This document shows positions 49,876-57,336 of a stretch of DNA of 64,000 nt, piece after piece (within the stretch, counting starts at the first letter, position 1; every line of letters starts with the position of its first letter). Both the position numbers and the translations under genes were made by a program. The stretch is from Candidatus Ribeiella danica. GTDB taxonomy: Bacteria; Chloroflexota; Chloroflexia; Chloroflexales; Roseiflexaceae. The notes below the pieces were generated by a model that ran no database searches, had not been told where the DNA came from, and saw nothing but the letters and a program-made list of their open reading frames with translations. The stretch lies in contig JADKFS010000018.1 of NCBI GenBank assembly GCA_016717335.1, forward strand, positions 248,001-312,000, read 5' to 3'.

Positions 49876-51342
49876 ATGCACGATAGCAACGTACCAACGC
49901 GGCGCATGCCGCGCCTGCGGGCGCTGGTGTCGCTCGTGCTGCTGCTGGGGCTGCTGGCGGCCTGTGGCGGCGGCGGCGGCACGAGCAGCGCACCAACCGC
50001 GCAGAGCGGTGCGGCGCCCGAGGCTGGCGGGGTAGCCACGGCGGCGCCCGAGGCCGGCGGTACGGCCGCGACGGCGGCGCCCGAGGCCGGCGGTACGGCC
50101 GCGACGGCGGCGCCCGAGGCTGGCGGCGCGCAGGGCAGCGCGACTCCCGGCACCATCCAGATCTCGGTGGTGAAGGGCACCATGATCGACACGATGCGCA
50201 AACTGGCCGAGAAGTACCAACAGGCGAACTCCGGCACGAAGGTCGAGGTGATCGAGGAGCCCGAGGGCGGCGCGTTCGACGCGCTGATCGCCGCCGGCAA
50301 CCAGCCGGACATGTTCGTCGGCTCGTTCGGCTCGCAGATTGGGAAATACGCCGGTGAGCAGGCGACGATTCCGATGGAGGATCTGCCCGGCGCCAAAGAT
50401 CTGTTTGGCAAGATCGACCCCGAGACGCTGCAGCAGGTCTACGGCCACAACTACTACCTGCCGCTGGGCGCCGACGTCACCGTGATGATCTACAACAAAG
50501 ATCTGTTCAAGGAGGCCGGGCTCGACGCGGAGAAGCCGCCGCAGACCTGGGATGAGTTCCTGTCCGCCGCGCAGAAGATCCAGGCACTCCCGCAGCGCCC
50601 GAGCGGCGACAAGGTCTACGGCACGGTCTTCTGGAATGACGCGCTGGCCTGGGGCGGCTGGTACTGGAACATGCTCCAGCCGATCTATCTCAACGGCAAC
50701 CAGAAGCAGTGCCTGCTGCTGAACCGCCTGGGGACCGATATTGCCTTCGACAAGCCCGAGTGCAACATGCAACAGTTCTTCGACTTTACCAAGAAGGCCC
50801 AGCAGTACGCCCCGCCGACCATGGAGAAGAACTTCTTCAGCCGCACGATCGGCATGTGGACACAGTACGGCTACTCCTGGGAGCCCAACTTGAAGGACGC
50901 CAAGGACCACCCGATGAAGATCAGCGACGACGTCGGCGTGGCGCCTGTGCCGGTGCCCAAGGCCGGCGATACCAGCTACTCCACCTACGGCGGCCGCGCG
51001 CTGATGATTATGAAGACCACCCCCGAGCGGCAGGCGCGCGCCTGGGAGTTCGCCAAGTTCCTGATGCAGGACGAGAACAACCTGGTGTTCCTCAAGGAGC
51101 TTGGCTACCTGCCGACGCTGACCGGCCTCAAGAGCGACGCGTACTTCACCGACCCGGCCCGCAAGCCGTTCGTCGACGCGCTCAAGACCGCGGTCTTCCC
51201 GCAGATCTTCTCCAGCGCCGAGGACGCCGCCAACGGGGTGCTGGGTGTCTACCAGAAGGCGGTCGTGCAGGGGCAGGAAACGCCCGATCAGGCAGTCAAA
51301 GAAGCTGCCGACATGGCGCGCCAGGCGATCAAGAAGACCTAG
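49876..51342 (+). CDS. Sugar ABC transporter substrate-binding lipoprotein (CUT1 type)
   Basis: A 488-aa extracellular family 1 binding protein. The AGGAGG at 49865-49870 best fits the ATG at 49876 (MHDSNVP). The signal peptide LVSLVLLLGLLAACG ends in a lipobox Cys. A low-complexity linker follows with a 33-nt DNA unit repeated (APEAGGTAATA). The mature part shows DTMRKLAEKYQQANSGTKVE, YNKDLFKEAGLDAEKPPQTW and the C-terminal AWEFAKFLMQDENN typical of maltose/glycerol-phosphate-like binders. First gene of an operon with two permeases. The nearby glycoamylase-like gene suggests a glucan-derived sugar, which is inference. Confidence 0.92.
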   Translation: MHDSNVPTRRMPRLRALVSLVLLLGLLAACGGGGGTSSAPTAQSGAAPEAGGVATAAPEAGGTAATAAPEAGGTAATAAPEAGGAQGSATPGTIQISVVKGTMIDTMRKLAEKYQQANSGTKVEVIEEPEGGAFDALIAAGNQPDMFVGSFGSQIGKYAGEQATIPMEDLPGAKDLFGKIDPETLQQVYGHNYYLPLGADVTVMIYNKDLFKEAGLDAEKPPQTWDEFLSAAQKIQALPQRPSGDKVYGTVFWNDALAWGGWYWNMLQPIYLNGNQKQCLLLNRLGTDIAFDKPECNMQQFFDFTKKAQQYAPPTMEKNFFSRTIGMWTQYGYSWEPNLKDAKDHPMKISDDVGVAPVPVPKAGDTSYSTYGGRALMIMKTTPERQARAWEFAKFLMQDENNLVFLKELGYLPTLTGLKSDAYFTDPARKPFVDALKTAVFPQIFSSAEDAANGVLGVYQKAVVQGQETPDQAVKEAADMARQAIKKT

Positions 51343-51372
51343 GATCTCGGTCAAGCATTCTTTTCCGGTGCT

Positions 51373-51424
51373 GGGCGGCGGCGCCGCCCCGCGCCGGAGA
51401 ATCTTGGGGGCCTGCGGCCCCCAA
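51373..51424. repeat. Pair of palindromes between binding protein and permease genes
   Basis: GGCGGCGCCGCC (51377-51388) and TTGGGGGCC-TGC-GGCCCCCAA (51404-51424, 9-bp arms) lie 35-80 bp after the binding-protein stop. Position parallels the malE-malF REP in E. coli, where a hairpin protects the upstream mRNA and lowers permease expression. Confidence 0.65.
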
Positions 51425-51492
51425 CCCCCGCTGGAGATCCTTGACCGATGCTCTGGCGCTAATACAGAGTCGTCAGAGGAAGCGAGGTGGTC

Positions 51493-52446
51493 ATGGCCAA
51501 CGTAACGATGTCGGTCGACCGGCGAGCCGGCGGCGCGGCGGGCCGGCCGCCCGGTCTGTGGAGCCGGATGCGCCGGACGGGCTGGGGATACCTGTTCGTA
51601 TCGCCCTGGGTGCTGCTCTACGCCGTGTTCGGCCTGTACCCGCTGCTGCTCTCGTTCTACCTGACCTTTTTTACCTACTCGTTCACGCGCCCGCAAGACC
51701 TGGCGTTCGTCGGGGTCGGCAACTGGATCAGGGGCGCGCAGGACCCGCTGTTCTACCGCGGGCTGTTCAACATTATCTATAACCAGGCGATCTTCATCCT
51801 GCTGAAGAACGGCCTCGGGCTGGCGATCGCGCTGATGCTGCGCGCCGTGACGCGCGGCGGACGGATCTTCCGCACGATCTACTTCATGCCGGTGGTGACC
51901 TCGCCGGTGGTGCTGGTGCTGATCGGCTCGTACCTGGTCAACCCCGGCGGGCCGATCCAGAACCTGCTGCAGCAGATCGGCCTGATGGACGCGCCGGTCT
52001 ACTGGAAGTTCTCCGAGTGGCTGCCGATGCCGGTGATCGCGCTGATCAACACCTGGAAGTGGTTCGGCGTCAGCACGATCATCCTGCTGGCCGGCCTGTA
52101 CGGGATCGACCAGCAACTCTACGAGGCCGCCTCGCTCGACGGCGCGACCAGGTGGGACTCGTTTCGCTCGATCACGCTGCCGCTGCTGCGGCCGCAGCTG
52201 TTCTTCCTGCTGGTCGTCGACCTGATCAACGGCCTGCAGATGTTTGCCGAAGTCTACGCGCTCGGCTACGACGTCTACGGTGGCCCCACCCACCAGGCGC
52301 TCACGCCGGTGATGTACGTCTACGCGCAGGCGTTCGACCGCTCGAACATGGGCTACGCCTCGACGATCGGGCTGCTGCTGGCGCTGGTGATCGCGGCCAT
52401 CACCGTGCTGCAGTTCAAGTTCGTCCCCAGCGATACGACGGAGTGA
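51493..52446 (+). CDS. Sugar ABC transporter permease (MalF/UgpA type)
   Basis: A 317-aa inner-membrane permease with six helices. ATG 51493 has GAGG about 5 nt upstream; a GTG at 51487 is in frame but too close to it. The EAA loop that contacts the ATPase reads YEAASLDGATRWDSFRSITL, close to the consensus EAAxxDGAxxxxxFxxIxLP. It starts 150 bp after the binding-protein gene and 9 bp before the second permease. The nucleotide-binding subunit is missing, as in many CUT1 loci served by a shared MsmK-like ATPase. Confidence 0.92.
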   Translation: MANVTMSVDRRAGGAAGRPPGLWSRMRRTGWGYLFVSPWVLLYAVFGLYPLLLSFYLTFFTYSFTRPQDLAFVGVGNWIRGAQDPLFYRGLFNIIYNQAIFILLKNGLGLAIALMLRAVTRGGRIFRTIYFMPVVTSPVVLVLIGSYLVNPGGPIQNLLQQIGLMDAPVYWKFSEWLPMPVIALINTWKWFGVSTIILLAGLYGIDQQLYEAASLDGATRWDSFRSITLPLLRPQLFFLLVVDLINGLQMFAEVYALGYDVYGGPTHQALTPVMYVYAQAFDRSNMGYASTIGLLLALVIAAITVLQFKFVPSDTTE

Positions 52447-52455
52447 GGTGCGATC

Positions 52456-53301
52456 ATGGTCACAACCCAACGCCCGCTCGCGCGGCGGGTCTCGCCGGCG
52501 ACGCTCGTCACCTACGTGCTCCTGACGCTGGGCGCGCTGGTGGTGGCGTACCCGTTCTTCTACCTACTGATGAACTCGGTCAAGCCCGGCCCGGAGATCC
52601 TGCACGCGCCGAACAGCCTGCCCTCGCAGATCACCTTCTCGGGCTACACCGGCGCGTTCGAGCGGCTCAACATGCTGCTGCTGTTTCGCAACTCGCTGAT
52701 CGTCGCGGTGATGGTCACGGCGCTCAACACGCTGCTCAGCGCGCTGGCGGCCTACGCGATCGCCAAGATCCCATTCCCCGGCCGCGACCAGCTGTTCGGC
52801 TTCATGCTCGCGACGATGATGATCCCGACCGTGCTGTTCCTGATCCCGACCTACGTGCTGATGTACCGGCTGGGCTGGGTCGGGCACTTCCGCGCGCTGA
52901 TCATCCCCTCGGCGGTGAGCATCTACAACATCTTTCTGCTGCGGCAGTTCATCAGCAGCATCCCGACCGAGCTGATCGAGGCGACCCGGCTGGACGGCGC
53001 GAGCGAGCTGGCGATCTTCTTCCGGCTGATCTTGCCGATGTCGCGGCCCGCGCTGGCGACCGTGGCGATCTTGAGTTTCATGGGCAGCTGGAACGATTTC
53101 ATGGGCCCGCTGCTGTACCTGAACAAGCCGGAGCTGTGGACCGTGCAGCTCGGGCTGTACCAGTTCCAGTCGTCGATCCCCGGGCAGTTCGAGCAGGAGA
53201 AGTGGGCCGCGATGGCGCTGGTGACGCTGCCGCTGGTGCTGGTCTACCTGTTCCTGCAGGATCAGTTCGTCAAGGCGTTCGCGAACACCAGCCTGAAGTA
53301 G
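52456..53301 (+). CDS. Sugar ABC transporter permease (MalG/UgpE type)
   Basis: A 281-aa permease with six helices and the EAA loop LIEATRLDGASELAIFFRLI followed by LPMSRPALATVAI. N-terminal VVAYPFFYLLMNSVKP is typical of the MalG side of the dimer. It starts 9 bp after the first permease and pairs with it. Confidence 0.92.
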   Translation: MVTTQRPLARRVSPATLVTYVLLTLGALVVAYPFFYLLMNSVKPGPEILHAPNSLPSQITFSGYTGAFERLNMLLLFRNSLIVAVMVTALNTLLSALAAYAIAKIPFPGRDQLFGFMLATMMIPTVLFLIPTYVLMYRLGWVGHFRALIIPSAVSIYNIFLLRQFISSIPTELIEATRLDGASELAIFFRLILPMSRPALATVAILSFMGSWNDFMGPLLYLNKPELWTVQLGLYQFQSSIPGQFEQEKWAAMALVTLPLVLVYLFLQDQFVKAFANTSLK

Positions 53302-53340
53302 CGCGGCGGAGAGCGATCTTCGCGCGAAGCGAGGGAGATC

Positions 53341-53928
53341 ATGACGACAACGCTTCCTTCGGCCACCCCGGCCGCTGTGGCGCCGGCCGCGCCGGCCCGC
53401 TCGCGCGCCTGGCTGCGCTGGTCGCTGGTGATCGGCGCGCTGGTCGTGCTGATCGCCGCGACCTACGCCTTCGCCTGGTACCGTGCCTCGTCGCTGGCGC
53501 GCGGCTACCTGAGCGACGCCGACGCCAGCTATGACGCCGGCAAGTACCTCGAGGCGCTGGTCGGCTACGACGAGTTCGACGCCGCCCGCAACGCCTATGT
53601 GACCCACGGCGGCTACATGCAGGTCGAGAAGATCTGGGCCGACCCGTACTCGTGGCCCCGGCCGGCCGGCGTCGACCGCGCCCAGGCGCGCATCGACGAG
53701 ATCATCGGCCAGCGCATCACCATCCCCGAGGCCGAAAACTTCATCCAGGCCAACACCGGCAAGGCCAACGCCTACTTTGGGATTATCTACCTGCGCCTGG
53801 GCGAGCTGTACGAGCAGGACGGCGACGTGGCCTCGGCCAAGGAGATCTACAGCTCGATCGAGGAGCTGTTCGCCGGCGAGCCTGAGCTGATCGCCAGGGC
53901 GAAGGAGCACCTCGCGCGGCTGCCCTAA
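53341..53928 (+). CDS. Single-helix membrane protein with TPR-like domain
   Basis: A 195-aa protein with an Ala/Pro-rich N-terminus, one membrane helix (RWSLVIGALVVLIAATYAFA) and an exported or periplasmic-side helical part (YLSDADASYDAGKYLEALVG; IYLRLGELYEQDGDVASAKE). These are consistent with two TPR units. ATG 53341 lies 39 bp after the second permease with a GAGGGAG site, so it belongs to the transporter operon. Function unknown; a scaffold for the transporter is possible. Confidence 0.75.
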   Translation: MTTTLPSATPAAVAPAAPARSRAWLRWSLVIGALVVLIAATYAFAWYRASSLARGYLSDADASYDAGKYLEALVGYDEFDAARNAYVTHGGYMQVEKIWADPYSWPRPAGVDRAQARIDEIIGQRITIPEAENFIQANTGKANAYFGIIYLRLGELYEQDGDVASAKEIYSSIEELFAGEPELIARAKEHLARLP

Positions 53929-53929
53929 A

Positions 53930-53968
53930 GCAGCGGGCAGTCGGCAGGAGCCAGTCGGCAGTAAGACG
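53930..53968. repeat. Degenerate 7-nt repeat, CAGTCGG type
   Basis: GGGCAGTCGGCAGGAGCCAG and the following TCGGCAGTAAG form a short-period tract just after the TPR-like gene stop. Confidence 0.5.
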
Positions 53969-54053
53969 GATCGCATCACAACGGCATCTCGTTGAAGGCA
54001 CGAAGATATAGAAAACAACCACGAATCTTCGCATCTTCGCGTCTTGGTGGTTA

Positions 54054-54236
54054 GGCATGGTTCAATCGAGCTTGACGGTACATTGCCCCAAAGGCGTAGG
54101 GGCGCGATATATCGCGCCCCTACAGTGGCAAGGCGAAATCCCTCGAGCTTGACGGTACATTGCTCCAAAGGCGTAGGGGCGCGCTATAGCGCGCCCGTAC
54201 AGTGGCAAGGCGAAATCCCTGAAATTGAACCATGCC
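54054..54236. mobile_element. MITE-like element with 13-bp terminal inverted repeats
   Basis: Perfect ends GGCATGGTTCAAT (54054-54066) and ATTGAACCATGCC (54224-54236) enclose two direct 77-bp units (54066 and 54143). Each unit contains a palindrome: GTAGGGGCGCGATA and its complement at 54096-54123 (28 bp, perfect), and a near-perfect version with centre CTATAG at 54173-54200. No coding capacity. Confidence 0.8.
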
Positions 54237-54347
54237 TTAGTACTCGAAACGTCGCGGATTCAAAGCGCGGCATGGTTCCTCAAGGCAGCGCGGGCGCGGC
54301 GAGAAGGGCGCGCCCGCGCGACGGTCAATCGTTCAAGGAGGAGCGAG

Positions 54348-55821
54348 ATGGAGAAGATCAACAGGAGATCGCTGTGGCTCGCGATGACGCTGCTGGCGCT
54401 GGCGCTGGCGCTGCCGGGCGCGGCCGTGGCCAGCCCGCAGGCGCAGGGCCAGGGCGTGCTGCAGCGCTACGCGCGCGACACCTGGGCGTCGCTGGTCGCG
54501 ATGACCGACCCGAACACGGGGCTGCCGGCCGACAGCCTCAACGTCGACGGGACCGCAAGCGTGCAGACGTCGACCACCAACATCGGCGCCTATATGTGGA
54601 GCACGCTGGTCGCCGAGCAGCTCCATATCATCAAGCACGGCGAGGCGGTCGAGCGGCTCGACCGCACGCTGCACTCGCTCGAGACCATGGAGCGCCATCA
54701 GCCGAGCGGGCAGTACTACAACTGGTATGATCACACGACCGGCGCGAAGCTGACGACCTGGCCGCCCACCGGCGCGCCGCTGACCCCGATCCTCTCGTCC
54801 GTCGACAACGGCTGGCTGGCGACCGGGCTGCACCTCGTCGCCAACAGTGTCCCCGAGCTATCGTCCCGCGCCGAGGCGCTGTTCGACAGCATGCACTTTG
54901 GCTACTACTACCGGCCCGCGGTCAACCGGATCGCGTTCCACGTCGCCCCGGACACGGGCGAGTCGCCGTGCTGCTACGACACGATCGTCAGCGAGAGCCG
55001 GATCGCCAGCTACATCGGGATCGCGACCGGCGAGCTGCCGAGCAAGGAGTACTTCGGCGCGTGGCGCACCTTCCCCGACACGTGCGACTGGAGCTGGCAG
55101 GAGACCAAGCCGCTCGGCTTCCACCGCACCTACTACGGGGTGGATGTGTTCGAGGGCGCGTACCCGTATGATGGGATGCTGATCGTGCCGGGCTGGGGCG
55201 GCAGCATGTTCGAGGCGCTCATGCCGGCGCTGTTTGTCCCCGAGGACGAGTGGGGCCCGCACAGCTGGGCGATCAACCACCCGCTGACGGTCGCGGCGCA
55301 GATACACCACGGGCTTGAGGAGGCGCAGTACGGCTACTGGGGCTTCTCGCCCTCGAACACCCCGAGGGCGGCTACAATGCGTACGGCGTCGATGGGATCG
55401 GCATGAACCCGGAGGGCTACCCCTCGAACGAGGACAACACGTTCGTCGACCACGGCTTCGCCGGCTGCCGCGACGGCAAGCCCGACCCGCCGCCGTCCGC
55501 GTACACGGACGGCGTGGTGACGCCGCACGCGGCGTTCCTGGCGCTGCGCTGGGCGCCCGACGCGGCGCTCAAGGACCTGGCAGATCTCAGGCGCGACTTC
55601 CCGATCTACGACAAGTGGGGCTTCCACGACCTCGGTGAACGTCGACAGTGGGGTCGTCTCGGACTCCCTACCTGTCGCTCGACCAGGGCATCATCATGGC
55701 GGCGATCGGGAACGCGCTTCGCCACGACATGCTGCGGCACGCCTTTGCGACGCCGGAGTTCGAGCAGGCCCTGCGGCCGGTGATCTCGATCGAGGAGTTC
55801 AACGCCGGGCCGCTACAGTAG
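54348..55821 (+). pseudogene. Glycoamylase-like (PF10091-type) exported enzyme, broken by three frameshifts
   Basis: ATG 54348 with AAGGAGG-type site; signal peptide LAMTLLALALALPGAAVA. The protein shows DTWASLVAMTDPNTGLPAD, VDNGWLATGLHLV, the signature GWGGSMFEALMPALFVPE, and GYWGFSPSN, a glycoamylase-like alpha/alpha-barrel. The frame then breaks near 55358 at a CCCC run; EGGYNAYGVDGIGMNPEGYP continues in another frame. It breaks again near 55628, where NVDSGVVSDS is in a third frame, and near 55667, where YLSLDQGIIMAAIGNAL continues to TAG 55819-55821. All pieces are in the right order, so it is either a recent pseudogene or a run of sequencing errors. It follows the sugar transporter operon. 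Confidence 0.8.
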
Positions 55822-55829
55822 TATCTCGT

Positions 55830-56187
55830 CCTGGGGGCTGCGCCCCCGTGCCCCTACACTGGCCTGCGGGGGGCTGCGCGCCCCCCGCGCCCCGGCCGGC
55901 GGGGGTGGGCCGCCACCCCCGCCGCCCCCGGCCGGGGCTGCGCCCCTGGACCCCAAAAGAATGTCGCCTCGTTTGCGATGTTTGGCGCGCATGCCTCATG
56001 CACTCCAGTGGGAGACCCTCTCTGGTCGATCGACGATAGACCAGAGACCATAGACGATGGTTCGCACTATCCCATCGTCCATCGTCTATCGTCGGCGGAT
56101 TGGTATTGGGCATGCGCCACGATCAGTGCAGCTGAGACGAGCTGATTTGCCGGAGGAGGGCCGGGGGCGCAGCGCCCTGCCTGTCAG
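55830..56187. repeat. Composite REP/BIME-like element R8, core partly replaced by ATCGTCN repeats
   Basis: Several GGGGCTGCGCGCCCC-type palindromes (55835-55940), then CCTGGACCCCAAAAGAATG, GGCGCGCATGCCTCATGC, and after the insert GGGCATGCGCCACGATCAGT, TTTGCCGGAGGAGGGCCGGG and GGGGCGCAGCGCCC. Within it 56022-56096 holds heptanucleotide units such as CATCGTC and GACGATA in inverted orientation (GACCAGAGACCATAGACGAT with CCCATCGTCCATCGTCTATC). Confidence 0.75.
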
Positions 56188-56247
56188 AAATGTCAGCGTA
56201 GCCTGAGACCGCTCTGATCCGTCTATCATGGATCGCGAAGCAGCGCG

Positions 56248-56256
56248 TGCTATACT
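56248..56256 (+). promoter_or_regulatory. Extended -10 promoter TGcTATACT
   Basis: TG at 56248-56249, one base, TATACT at 56251-56256, about 52 bp upstream of the ATG at 56308. Confidence 0.6.
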
Positions 56257-56307
56257 GAAGCCATACCGACACACAACCACAACTTCCACCTGAAGGAGGA
56301 AAACCCT

Positions 56308-57173
56308 ATGCGACGCATCCCGGATCGATCGCGGCTCTATCGGCGGCCCTGTTGCTCGTGGCGCAGACGGCCCTGGCCGCGCCGGCGATCGGCAACCCGT
56401 CCTTCCAGCGCATCTGGGATCGGCAGGACCGCGCCGTGGTCGAGCACATCAGCGACCGCTCGTGGACGTGGGGCCCCGCCCCTCTCAGCGATGCGCTGTG
56501 GGAGCAGTTCGCGGAGGGCGTCGACGGCAGGCGCACGGTGCAGTACTTCGACAAGAGCCGCATGGAGATCAACGACCCGACCGCCGACCCAAATGCGACC
56601 TGGTACGTGACCAACGGCCTGCTGCCGATCGAGATGATGACCGGGCGCCAGCAGAACGGCCTGAACCTGTTCGAGTTCCGCGGCCCGGCCAAGATCACGG
56701 CGATCGGCGACCCTGACCAGTTCCCGACCTACGCCGACCTGCTGCCGCTCTACCAGAGCCCCGGCGCGGTCAACCCCGGCGACCTGGGCAAGCCGGCCAC
56801 CGGCTTCCTGAACCCCGGCGGCGCGATCACCGGCTTCAACGACTACGCCAACGACCCCGCCACGCTGCTGGTGCGCGGCGAGAATAACCACGGCGTGGCC
56901 AAGGCCTTCATCGACTATATGAGCCAGAAGGGCCTGGTCTCCGAGAACGGGCGCTACGTCCAGGCTCAGGTCTACGACCCGCTGTTCGTGTTCGGCCTGC
57001 CCGTCACCGGCGCCTTCTGGGTCAAGGCCAAGGTCGCCGGCAAAGAGGTGCCGATCCTGTTCCAAGTGTTCGAGCGGCGCGTGCTGACCTACAACCCGGC
57101 CAACCCGCCCGCGTTCCGCGTCGAGATGGGCAACGTCGGCCAGCACTACTACCAGTGGCGCTACGGCAAGTAA
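56308..57173 (+). pseudogene. Secreted protein of unknown function, frameshift in the signal peptide
   Basis: A strong ribosome site (AAGGAGG) precedes ATG 56308, but that frame (MRRIPDRSRLYRR) soon loses any sense. After an indel near 56325 the neighbouring frame reads SIAALSAALLLVAQTALAAP, a clean signal peptide, and then a full protein to 57173: FQRIWDRQDRAVVEHISDRS, WTWGPAPLSDALWE, VQYFDKSRMEINDPTADPN, WYVTNGLLPIEMMTGRQQNG. I recall this domain as frequent in secreted Chloroflexota proteins but know no function. It could be a true single-base mutation, a sequencing error, or initiation at a TTG (56352) giving a shortened signal. A T-run terminator follows. Confidence 0.75.
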
Positions 57174-57188
57174 GGTCTGTTCCGCCCT

Positions 57189-57308
57189 CGCCCCCTGCCC
57201 CCTCTCCCGCCGGGAGAGGGGCTTTTTTGTGGGTGTCAGGGTTTCGGCGCGCCGAAACCCTGACACCCACCAGATCACCCCGCCCCTGATAGGGGCAGGG
57301 GGCGGGGC
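57189..57308. repeat. Cloverleaf element copy D
   Basis: Closing stem 57189-57201 with about 57292-57308. Left hairpin CCCCTCTCCCG/CGGGAGAGGGG (57199-57221) followed by six T. Central perfect palindrome 57229-57249 with 57250-57270 (21-bp arms). Right hairpin CGCCCCTGATAGGGGC (about 57280-57296). It lies between convergent genes. Confidence 0.8.
57199..57228 (+). terminator. Rho-independent terminator formed by the left arm of cloverleaf D
   Basis: Stable G/C stem (57199-57209 with 57211-57221, real loop opened by a few pairs) followed by TTTTTT at 57223-57228, 26 bp after the stop at 57173. Confidence 0.75.
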
Positions 57309-57333
57309 AGCGACACGTAAAGCGTGTCGCTGC
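57307..57333 (-). terminator. Hairpin after the DUF11 gene
   Basis: GCAGCGACACG (57307-57317) and CGTGTCGCTGC (57323-57333) form a perfect 11-bp stem with a 5-nt loop, 4 bp from the stop of the minus-strand DUF11 gene. No T-run. Confidence 0.55.
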
Positions 57334-57336
57334 CTT

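Noticed and set aside
54054..54236. Complete insertion sequence
   Set aside because: It has terminal inverted repeats but is under 200 bp with no transposase frame, so only a MITE-like label is justified.
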